A stretch of DNA of 13,437 nt, taken from positions 1,094-14,530 of the forward strand of contig DPPB01000030.1 of NCBI GenBank assembly GCA_003539495.1. Direction: 5' to 3'. The DNA comes from Oscillibacter sp. Its GTDB lineage: Bacteria > Bacillota > Clostridia > Oscillospirales > Oscillospiraceae. Below are positions 1 to 6,731 of this stretch, piece after piece. Numbering within the stretch: position 1 is the stretch's first letter; the number at the start of each line of letters is the position of its first letter. The notes beneath the pieces are model-generated. The model did no database searches. It saw nothing but the letters and a program-made list of their open reading frames with translations, and was not told the origin of the DNA. Both the position numbers and the translations under genes were made by a program.

Positions 1-503
1 GTGATCTGAATGAACGCTGCCTTGGCAAGCTCTGCGTCGTTCATCTCCGCAAAAATCTGGCGGATCATGGTGGTTTTCCCCGTCCGGCGCAGGCCGTAGA
101 GAATGAACACCTTGTCCTGCGGCTCACCGTAGACAAAGTCGTGCAGCTGCCGGAAGCACTCGCGCCTGCGATAGCCGCGAACAGATGTCGCAAAGGAACG
201 CAGCGCCTCGCCGGTGCGGACATTGGTGGTAAACGCGGAAGGGTTCGCAGATTTCGCCTTGGGCAGCTGCTTTTTCAGCGCCTTCAGCTTACGCTCCAGT
301 TCCTTCCGCCGCTCGATTTGGGCGCGGAAATTCTCCAATTCGTCAGCAGGAATATACTTCTCCCGCCGCTTTTTGTTCTCCGTCCAACGGTGGTAGAAAT
401 AGTCCTTGCCTCCGACGGTTTTCTTCGTAACAGAGCCAGCGGGCAAAGCAGAAATCTGCTGTTCCAGCTCCGCCGCCTGTGCCTGCATTTCCGATAACTC
501 CAT
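1..503 (-). CDS. P-loop ATPase, AAA superfamily (5' part only; runs off the window)
   Basis: The reverse strand opens with ATG at 501-503, preceded by a strong AGGAGG ribosome binding site about 7 bases upstream, and stays open to the window edge (167 codons). Residues 25-70 are lysine/arginine-rich around a KDYFYHRWTENKKRREKY stretch, followed by a charged helix (about 60-85). This N-terminal part resembles the small DUF6788-type domain found on clostridial mobile elements (recalled, not searched). A Walker A motif GLRRTGKT lies at 137-144 after a VFILY strand, so the protein binds ATP. Walker B and the C-terminus lie outside the window. Related ATPases in clostridial mobile elements stand alone, often with a C-terminal DUF4143-like region; their substrate is unknown to me. 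It is G+C-rich like the right-hand mobilisation genes and unlike the adjacent TIR gene. It has its own promoter, so it is separate from the defence operon. Confidence 0.75.
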   Translation of the reverse strand, partial: MELSEMQAQAAELEQQISALPAGSVTKKTVGGKDYFYHRWTENKKRREKYIPADELENFRAQIERRKELERKLKALKKQLPKAKSANPSAFTTNVRTGEALRSFATSVRGYRRRECFRQLHDFVYGEPQDKVFILYGLRRTGKTTMIRQIFAEMNDAELAKAAFIQI

Positions 504-537
504 AGCGCACCTCCTGTGAGATACTATTCTATGCAGA

Positions 538-566
538 ATTATACCCCATTATACCCTCGAAATCAA
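538..566 (-). promoter_or_regulatory. Promoter of the left-edge ATPase gene
   Basis: Read on the minus strand, a -35 box TTGATT (561-566) and a consensus -10 box TATAAT (538-543) are separated by exactly 17 bases, about 35 bases upstream of the ATG at 503. This matches a vegetative sigma-A promoter. It lies inside the long inverted repeat at 540-583, so the repeat is well placed to be an operator. Confidence 0.7.
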
Positions 567-583
567 GGGTATAATGGGGTATA
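540..583. repeat. Perfect 18-bp inverted repeat with 8-base spacer, probable operator
   Basis: The arms 540-557 and 566-583 are perfect reverse complements with spacer CGAAATCA. Each arm holds a TATAAT hexamer, one per strand, and neither is followed by a T-tract, so a simple terminator is unlikely. It covers the spacer, the -35 box and part of the -10 box of the minus-strand promoter. This suggests a binding site for a dimeric repressor, possibly autoregulation by the ATPase. A role as a cruciform or element-specific site cannot be excluded. Confidence 0.75.
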
Positions 584-591
584 TAAACAAG

Positions 592-613
592 AGAAAGCCT
601 CGAAAGGTCTTCT
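592..613 (-). terminator. Possible weak terminator after the TIR gene
   Basis: On the minus strand AGAAGACCT, a TTCG tetraloop and AGGCTTTCT form a nine-pair imperfect stem with one mismatch and one G-U pair. It lies about 12 bases after the TIR stop codon and is followed by a modestly T-rich CTTGTTTATAT. It is the only candidate for ending the defence operon before the divergent-looking palindrome, but the short U-tract makes it weak. Confidence 0.35.
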
Positions 614-624
614 AGATAACTTGT

Positions 625-1380
625 TCATTTCGAAAACTGTTCTCGCAAGGATATCAAGAGTGTTGATAGCGCTGATGCATACTCGTCACCATTAAATTGG
701 AGATACTTTATTTGAGAAATCAATGCTGGAGGTGCAGAATCATCAATAATGATCGGATATATTACGCAGGATTTATCATGAAGCGCTTTTCCGTAAAAGG
801 CGCCCCACTCATCTGTACAACACACTGATTTCAGGTAGTCCTTAGAGATTATCATGATAAGAGCTTTACTTTCGCATAATCCTGTGCTGATTTTTTCGAA
901 AATTCTCTCGCCGATGTTTATTGACCAATCATCTAAAAACACAGAAAAACCTGCATCCATTAAATCTGTAGCAATGGCCCTAGAAAAAGCCAAATCAACA
1001 GAAGAATGGGATATAAAGACTTCGGTTTTATTTTGAACCTGGAATTTTTGCATAGAGCGAAGATGTCTCGCAGTCAGCATGTCAGAGCAAAAAACTCTCT
1101 CGTGTAACAACATGATTTCTTCTTCGGCCGGCAGATGCTCCAAGCTACAGTTTTTATACAGTTCGTGATCAATATCAGATAATCTCTCTGCAAGGCATGC
1201 TGTCGGTATAACAGATGTTGCTGCTGATTGGCTGACTTTATAATAACCGCTACAGTAAGTCGGCACATTGGGATAGACGATTAGTTTATCATCCATATCG
1301 GTATCATCATAATATCCTATTCTCCCTTTATATGGGCCTCTTCTAATGAGTATGGGGCCATAGTTTGTTATTTTCTCCAT
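625..1380 (-). CDS. TIR-domain protein with N-terminal SH3/KOW-like region
   Basis: 251 residues. Residues 118-230 are a TIR domain: the strand EVFISHSS (120-127) opens it, DWS (151-153) lies in the loop region, and SKDYLKSVCCTDEW (179-192) carries the glutamate (E191) at the position used as NADase catalytic residue in bacterial TIR_2-type domains. Bacterial defence TIRs typically degrade NAD+ or make a cyclic ADP-ribose signal when triggered; activity here is inferred. Residues 8-38 contain RRGPYKGRIGYYDD followed by an LIVYP strand, like a small SH3/KOW beta-barrel, perhaps the sensor or partner-binding part. Residues 65-115 look helical. There is no signal peptide or membrane segment. It is the last gene of the cassette, 44 bases after the HAD gene. 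No SLOG-domain ThsA partner is present, so this is not classical Thoeris. The gene is A+T-rich. The RBS is weak (GAGAGA). Confidence 0.85.
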   Translation of the reverse strand: MEKITNYGPILIRRGPYKGRIGYYDDTDMDDKLIVYPNVPTYCSGYYKVSQSAATSVIPTACLAERLSDIDHELYKNCSLEHLPAEEEIMLLHERVFCSDMLTARHLRSMQKFQVQNKTEVFISHSSVDLAFSRAIATDLMDAGFSVFLDDWSINIGERIFEKISTGLCESKALIMIISKDYLKSVCCTDEWGAFYGKALHDKSCVIYPIIIDDSAPPALISQIKYLQFNGDEYASALSTLLISLREQFSK

Positions 1381-1424
1381 GTCATTCTCTCTCGTATATT
1401 TTGAATGCTAACGGCTATTTTCTT

Positions 1425-2594
1425 TTAACCTTCTAACATCGCATTTACTTCCATAGCTTTTTCTGATAGGCTCTGGCAATTCCGCAAAAGTCCTAAATAG
1501 AACATTTTTACATCTAAATCGCCAATGATGTATCGTACCTGGCTGTTGCTTAGCGCAATTTCAAATATTGCTTCACGTTCTTCTTGTGTCCACGTTTCAA
1601 TACGCCGCATTTTCTCTATTGTTGCATGTGTACTAGCAAAGCTACGGCTACTTTCCAATTCTATCAACAGTTCAATCTTTTCTTTTTGATCATCGCTGTT
1701 CTGCCTATCAACTCTAATCTGCTCATTTTTACAGTCAAAAAACTTAGATTCCAGTGCTTCATTCTTAGCTGTTCGATCAATTATTGCTTTAATAAGCTCA
1801 TCCAATTCTGCTCCATCTGAATAATCAGCCATTGCGTAGTAACGAATGCGATTATCTCGCATCATTTTATATACCTTGGCTTTATCATGAGTCACTGCAC
1901 TATAGACGCCAATTGAATGTCCCCCGTAGGTATTAACAAGTTTCATGCACGGGATATCCGTATCGCTATCACCGATATACACCATATTGCGGAAGGGAAC
2001 ACGTATTTCGTCTGGAGCGAATGAATCGTTTACACCCGGATCGTTGATATCCAAAACGCCTTTTTCGATACGAAACAAGAATTGAGTCTTATTTGTATAG
2101 TTGACAACTTGTGCCGGCCATTCTGCTACCCCATCTGAATCATAATAAAAGGAACTCGCATATATTCTTTTGAATGCACCATTTTTCGCAACAGATGTCC
2201 CTTCAATCATTTCCTTCAGACCTGACGAGATAATATAGTGCTCAACAATAACGCCGTGTTCCGCTCCATATGTACGGATGCGTTCAAACCAATCCTCAAC
2301 ACCGGGAAATAGGCTAACCTTTGCTCCATAGTTTTCAAGGTTTTCACGCGTGAACACGAGTTTTCCAGCCGCTTTCTTTTTCATCAAAAGCATATAAGCC
2401 AGATTCTGATCCATATCATTTTGGCTCGCCAGTCCATTTGATTCTGTCCAAAATTCTCCCACATCATATCCAACAGATTGGATATACCCCTGTGCCTGCA
2501 TATCGTCTGGCGACAATGTTTTATCAAAATCGTAGCATATTGCAAGCACAGGCTTATCTTCCTTACGCTCTCTTGTATACTGATTCGATGACAT
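1425..2594 (-). CDS. HAD-superfamily hydrolase (phosphatase)
   Basis: 389 residues from the ATG at 2594. The frame also opens with a GTG 21 bases further out (2615), but AAAGGAG sits 6 bases before the 2594 ATG, so that start is preferred. HAD motifs are complete: motif I DFDKT (D22 nucleophile, D24 acid/base), motif II SSG (123-125), motif III lysine near K169 in NYTNKTQ, and motif IV GDSDTD (208-213). The region between motifs I and II is a long helical cap (about 30-100). After the HAD core (about 250) comes a charged helical stretch and a C-terminal helical region with TWTQEEREAIFEIAL. Expected activity is Mg2+-dependent phosphoryl hydrolysis, possibly of a nucleotide or signal molecule; the substrate is unknown. 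It lies 72 bases after the PLD-helicase gene and 44 before the TIR gene. It might remove or process a nucleotide signal linked to the TIR protein (inference). A+T-rich, like the TIR gene. Confidence 0.85.
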   Translation of the reverse strand: MSSNQYTRERKEDKPVLAICYDFDKTLSPDDMQAQGYIQSVGYDVGEFWTESNGLASQNDMDQNLAYMLLMKKKAAGKLVFTRENLENYGAKVSLFPGVEDWFERIRTYGAEHGVIVEHYIISSGLKEMIEGTSVAKNGAFKRIYASSFYYDSDGVAEWPAQVVNYTNKTQFLFRIEKGVLDINDPGVNDSFAPDEIRVPFRNMVYIGDSDTDIPCMKLVNTYGGHSIGVYSAVTHDKAKVYKMMRDNRIRYYAMADYSDGAELDELIKAIIDRTAKNEALESKFFDCKNEQIRVDRQNSDDQKEKIELLIELESSRSFASTHATIEKMRRIETWTQEEREAIFEIALSNSQVRYIIGDLDVKMFYLGLLRNCQSLSEKAMEVNAMLEG

Positions 2595-2666
2595 AGTGTA
2601 CTCCTTTCTATCCACTGTAGATTGATTTTTATATTGCGACTTTTCCGATATAGAAGACGCGAAATC

Positions 2667-5498
2667 TTACCCCACTACCAACTTATTTGTCTTCTTCAAG
2701 AACTTCGCCGGGATCGGACGATCCAGCTGCCACGTAATATTCATCGGCCTGCTGCCCTCGTGCTTCACGTAGTTCGCCATTCCCAGATAGGTGTACGCTT
2801 CCGCACCGCTGGTCATACGGTCCGACTTAAACTCACGCACAAACAGCAGCACCTTGCTGCCGCGTTCCTTGTGGTGGATATAGCGCTGGCCGGTGGGCGA
2901 ATTTTCTGCCGTGGTGCTCTGGCTCTGCCAATGGAACAAGCTCTCATTGATGGAATAATCGTTGTACATGGTGGTGGGCGAGTAGTCCTTGCCCGCCTTG
3001 TTCAGCGTCACAAAGAACACGTCGATGTTTTTCTCCGGCAGCCACTTCACACCCTCACGAACGGTGGACGGCTTCATAAAGTCCAGCGCCACCAAGAGCT
3101 GGTCGCGGGTATAGGTGCAGTGCAGATCCAGCGGGCAGTCGAAGCCCAACTCCACCGGCTCGTCGATGAAGTCGATCTGCTCGAAGCGATAGCGCAGCAG
3201 CTCCAATATCTCACCGAGCAGAACTGTGCTGTCAGACAGGGCATAGAGGTTACTAAGCACCTCTTCGTCGTCCCAGTCCTCCACAGCCTTACCCCAGACG
3301 GTGATGTAAAACATCTGCATCATCCGCTTTTCCACATCCGGAAGCGCTGCAAAATCAAGGTTGTCCAAACGCGGAAGGACGTCCAACAGGAACGAAATCC
3401 AGCGGTGGGAATCAGCCACAGCAAGCTTTGCAAACGCTTTGGTCAGGATGTCCTCCAGCGGCTCCGAAAAGTCCTCGATGGCATCCGCTCTGGCACAAAT
3501 GCGAGAGAAGGAGGAAAACTTGTAGATCGCCCGTGGGTCAAGGTGGTAGTAATCCAAGAAGTTTTTAAGCGTCAGCTCCAGCCCACTGTCCTCCGCAAAG
3601 GAGGCTGCACGAGCCACCAACCCAGACGTATTGCCATAGGATGCGCGGATATTCTCCAAAATGTATTTGGCTGCCTTCTTCTCCAGCTGGATATAGCAGC
3701 CCTTGGGGACGGACACAAAGCCGTCTTTGATTTCACGGCTCACACTGCGCGTCGCATTTGACAGCAGCGCCGCAAATTTATCCTCGAAATTGTACCTTCG
3801 ATTCGCCTGACCAATGAAGTCCAGCACGGTCAGGCATTCCTTGTCCTCAGATAGACGCAGGCCACGTCCGAGCTGCTGCAAGAAAATCGTCAACGACTCC
3901 GTGGGGCGCAGAAAAAGAACAGTATTGACTTCCGGAATATCCACGCCCTCGTTGTAGATGTCCACGACGAAAATGAACCGCACATCGCCGGACACCAAGC
4001 GCCGCTTGGCCGCCGCTCTTTCCTCGTCCGAAGATTGCCCGGTGAGGCACATGGACGGGATGTTGTGGTCGTTAAAATAGCGGCACATAAATTCCGCGTG
4101 ATCTACCGTTACACAGAAGCCGAGACCCTTCACCTCGTCAATGTCCGTCACATATTTCAGCAGTGCCGTCACCACATGGCCAGCGCGGCGGTCGGCAACC
4201 GCCCCGCTGAACGTGTAGATGTGCTCCAGCTCGCTCTTTTGGTAGCCACCGGCAGACCATTTGAGCGTATCCAAATCCACCGTATCGGTAACGCCAAAAT
4301 ACTGGAACGGGCACAGGAGCTTTCGGTCAATGGCTTCCGGCAGACGGATCTCCGCTGCAATGCGATTATGGAAGTAGGGCAGGATACTCTTGCCGTCCAT
4401 ACGTTCTGGAGTAGCGGTCAAGCCCAGCAGGATGCGCGGCTGGTAGTAGGACAACAACTTCTGGTAAGTCGGCGCGGCGGCATGGTGGAATTCGTCCACG
4501 ATGATGTAATCGTAAAAATCGGGACTCGTCTTTTCCGTGAAGCTCTGTGAGTTGAAGGTCTGAATGGACAGAAACAGGTTGTCGATGCTCTCTGGCTTAT
4601 AGTTGCCCACAAACAGCTCACCAAAGTTTGCGTCCTTGAGCACGGCGCGGAAGGTGTACAAGCTCTGCTTGAGGATTTCCTCCCGGTGCGCCACAAAGAG
4701 CAGGCGGCAAGGTCTATCCAGATTCTGCTTACGGAAGCGCTTGTAGTCCAATGCCGAAGTGACCGTCTTGCCGGTACCGGTGGCCGCCACCACCAGATTG
4801 CGCGTATAGCCACGGACAGTGCGCTCTGCCTCCAGCTTGTCCAAAATCTCCTGCTGGTAGGAATAGGGGATGATGTCCATGGTGTAGACATCGGCATTGT
4901 TGGTGTCGAAATATTTTTCCGCCTTCAATGCCCGTGCCAAGCGCTCTCGCTGATCCTCCGCGTAGTACTCAAATTCGCGGTCATTCCAGTAATACTCAAA
5001 GGTAGCGGCGATCTTGTCGATAGTTTCGGGCAAGTCGCGTTTCGTTACCTTGGTGTTCCATTCAAGGCCGCTGGTCAATGCGGCATTGGACAGGTTGGAC
5101 GAGCCCACATAAGCCGTCGTGAAGCCGGTTTCGCGGTAAAAGATATATGCCTTGGCGTGGAGGCGGGTCGTCTTGGTGTTGTAGCTGACCTTGATGTGCG
5201 TATTGGGCAGCTTTCGAAGCTCCTCAATGGCTTTCACATCGGTAGCGCCCATGTAAGAGGTGGTGATGATGCGGAGCTCGCCGCCGTTTTGCGTGAATTC
5301 CCGCAGCTCGTCCATGATAAGCCGCAGGCCGCTCCATTTGATGAAGGACACCAGCATATCGATCCGATCAGCCGAGACGATTTCCTTTTTGAGCTCGGTA
5401 AACATCTGCGGCTCATGCACAGCCCCGGTGAAAAGTGAGCTTTGTGCGATGGAGGTTTCCGGACGGATGATCTCGGCCCTTTCGTCCAGTGCCAGCAC
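2667..5498 (-). CDS. PLD-nuclease / SF2 helicase / DUF3427 protein, main body downstream of an in-frame stop
   Basis: 943 residues from a GTG at 5498, which has no convincing RBS; the frame is open up to a TAA at 5571-5573 and beyond it continues as the 5571-5819 fragment. Domains: a PLD nuclease, residues about 25-175, with HAK (114-116) and SSNLSN (133-138) of an HxK...N active site; an SF2 helicase core with Walker A ATGTGKT (239-245), DEFH box (335-338), TATP (361-364), and the helicase C half ending in QQLGRGLR (541-548); then a long C-terminal region (about 560-943) matching the DUF3427-type tail of these proteins. The family is expected to move along and cut DNA and is common in defence islands. 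The gene is visibly more G+C-rich than its neighbours. Full-length relatives carry the extra N-terminal about 107 residues, so this copy looks interrupted, though reinitiation could still make a protein holding every catalytic motif. Confidence 0.85.
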   Translation of the reverse strand: MLALDERAEIIRPETSIAQSSLFTGAVHEPQMFTELKKEIVSADRIDMLVSFIKWSGLRLIMDELREFTQNGGELRIITTSYMGATDVKAIEELRKLPNTHIKVSYNTKTTRLHAKAYIFYRETGFTTAYVGSSNLSNAALTSGLEWNTKVTKRDLPETIDKIAATFEYYWNDREFEYYAEDQRERLARALKAEKYFDTNNADVYTMDIIPYSYQQEILDKLEAERTVRGYTRNLVVAATGTGKTVTSALDYKRFRKQNLDRPCRLLFVAHREEILKQSLYTFRAVLKDANFGELFVGNYKPESIDNLFLSIQTFNSQSFTEKTSPDFYDYIIVDEFHHAAAPTYQKLLSYYQPRILLGLTATPERMDGKSILPYFHNRIAAEIRLPEAIDRKLLCPFQYFGVTDTVDLDTLKWSAGGYQKSELEHIYTFSGAVADRRAGHVVTALLKYVTDIDEVKGLGFCVTVDHAEFMCRYFNDHNIPSMCLTGQSSDEERAAAKRRLVSGDVRFIFVVDIYNEGVDIPEVNTVLFLRPTESLTIFLQQLGRGLRLSEDKECLTVLDFIGQANRRYNFEDKFAALLSNATRSVSREIKDGFVSVPKGCYIQLEKKAAKYILENIRASYGNTSGLVARAASFAEDSGLELTLKNFLDYYHLDPRAIYKFSSFSRICARADAIEDFSEPLEDILTKAFAKLAVADSHRWISFLLDVLPRLDNLDFAALPDVEKRMMQMFYITVWGKAVEDWDDEEVLSNLYALSDSTVLLGEILELLRYRFEQIDFIDEPVELGFDCPLDLHCTYTRDQLLVALDFMKPSTVREGVKWLPEKNIDVFFVTLNKAGKDYSPTTMYNDYSINESLFHWQSQSTTAENSPTGQRYIHHKERGSKVLLFVREFKSDRMTSGAEAYTYLGMANYVKHEGSRPMNITWQLDRPIPAKFLKKTNKLVVG

Positions 5499-5570
5499 AT
5501 TGTTTTTCTTATCAAAAAGTGCAAGAAACTGCTCCGCACGCTGGTCAACGCCCAGCGTGGCAAAGTCAGC

Positions 5571-5819
5571 TTATTTCGTTGTATTTTGAATGAGATTAAC
5601 GATCTGGTTGGTCAGCCCGATCTGGGCAGAAATATCCCCGCCGTTGTCCAGCACGTTATCCAAGCCCTTTTGAACCACATCTGCCAGATACTGCGCCAGC
5701 ACTTTGGAAGCCTCGGCTCTGTCAATAGGCGCAACAGACTTGCGGGCCTCCGGAATCTCCGCAAGCTCGCCCGTCAAGGCGTTATTGATGACTTGTTCAT
5801 ATAGGCCGGGGTGTAACAT
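5571..5819 (-). CDS. N-terminal fragment of the PLD-helicase gene, cut off by in-frame TAA
   Basis: 82 codons from ATG 5819, with GAGGT 6 bases upstream, ending at TAA 5571-5573. It is in the same frame as the helicase body, and after the stop the frame reads on for 24 sense codons (starting ADFATLGVDQRAEQ) directly into the GTG at 5498. The residues (LYEQVINNALTGELAEIPEA near the start, then a helical stretch ending in LTNQIVNLIQNT) are a mostly helical N-terminal cap that I recognise from DUF3427 helicases as contiguous with the PLD domain. It is therefore a severed N-terminus, not an independent gene. A single substitution (for example GAA or AAA to TAA) explains it. Possible outcomes: a recent null mutation, a sequencing error, readthrough, or two separately made polypeptides. 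Confidence 0.8.
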   Translation of the reverse strand: MLHPGLYEQVINNALTGELAEIPEARKSVAPIDRAEASKVLAQYLADVVQKGLDNVLDNGGDISAQIGLTNQIVNLIQNTTK

Positions 5820-5840
5820 ACAAATACCTCAAATCTAAAA

Positions 5841-6731
5841 CTATATTATAGCTTCCATCGGCACAAAGCGTTTTTCAAATACATTGAAGGGAATTTCGAC
5901 ACTTTTCCATGTTCCAAGTCCCGCCTCTTTCGGGATGTGAGGTTCGACATCTCCTACCGAAACCGATGCAAACATGCGCTGTTCCCCTACTAACCATAGG
6001 TAAAAGCAATATGTAGAGTTCTTATGTTGCGTTGTAGCGGTTTCCCATTCGTATCTTGATATGATCATTGTCGCACCGCTCATTAATTGTTCAGAACATT
6101 TTACCTCAATTAAAAGTTGCTCATCCGGAACATCAGTATCTTTGCAGGAGATAATGTCATACCCGGCCAAATTACTTTCAAAAGAAATCCATCTTGGCTC
6201 TTTGCCCGTACGCATCTTCTCATATTTCATTGTAAGCCGCTCTCCGACTCTACCTGTTTTATCTAAATGTAAGTTTCTTGAACTTCGCACATGTTCGGCA
6301 ATAGTATCCCACCACTCAACGATCTCCGATTGCGGATCCGTTTCCATTAGGCCAGCATTTTCAAAACACCGCTTTTCATCCGGAGACATAAAATAGTATG
6401 CTTCTCTTCGGCCGTATGGAATTCTGTTAATCCAAATCGGTTTCCATGTGTAAATATACTCTTGCAGAATTTTGCGCCACAACTCACCACTCACGTTTCG
6501 TCCGTCAAATTGGGTCAGAATATATTCACCTTTTTTTGTGAACGAAACTTCTTGTTTTTCAACATTTAGCCATCCAAGTTTCTGGGCAAATGATATCGCG
6601 TCCGCAAGCCTAATACCGTAGGTAATGCGACCAGATGATAACTTATCTAGATGGGTGCACTTCAGGCTTTGTATTCTTACCATAGCAAGAAGAGTCTCTG
6701 CCACTAGTCCCGTAGAAATATACGCTTTCAT
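5841..6731 (-). CDS. DUF3883-domain nuclease-like protein (PD-(D/E)XK type)
   Basis: 296 residues. The C-terminal half (about 140-250) fits DUF3883: GERL with E164, then GYDI with D192, then IEVK with E209 and K211, and SRYEWETA (225-232). Together D192, E209 and K211 form a D...ExK restriction-endonuclease-fold active site. The N-terminal half (1-130) contains a probable winged helix (about 20-75, with KLGWLNVEKQEVSFTKKG) that could bind DNA. Predicted role: metal-dependent DNA cleavage or modification-dependent recognition; DUF3883 domains often occur next to helicases in phage defence loci. Its ATG overlaps the stop of the Snf2 gene by 4 bases (ATGA), so the two are translationally coupled and probably form a helicase-nuclease pair. 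The stop is 21 bases before the PLD-helicase start. A+T-rich like the Snf2 and ParB-like genes. Confidence 0.8.
   Translation of the reverse strand: MKAYISTGLVAETLLAMVRIQSLKCTHLDKLSSGRITYGIRLADAISFAQKLGWLNVEKQEVSFTKKGEYILTQFDGRNVSGELWRKILQEYIYTWKPIWINRIPYGRREAYYFMSPDEKRCFENAGLMETDPQSEIVEWWDTIAEHVRSSRNLHLDKTGRVGERLTMKYEKMRTGKEPRWISFESNLAGYDIISCKDTDVPDEQLLIEVKCSEQLMSGATMIISRYEWETATTQHKNSTYCFYLWLVGEQRMFASVSVGDVEPHIPKEAGLGTWKSVEIPFNVFEKRFVPMEAII

Noticed and set aside
540..583. Intrinsic terminator
   Set aside because: The stem is A+T-rich with no T-tract on either side, and a consensus promoter overlaps it.
2622..3761. Long plus-strand open frame of 379 codons
   Set aside because: It lies opposite the helicase gene, has no RBS and has a low-complexity, Arg/His/Gln/Leu-rich translation. 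It is a shadow of G+C-rich coding on the minus strand, as are the plus-strand frames at 4035-4550, 4686-5438 and 5442-5804.
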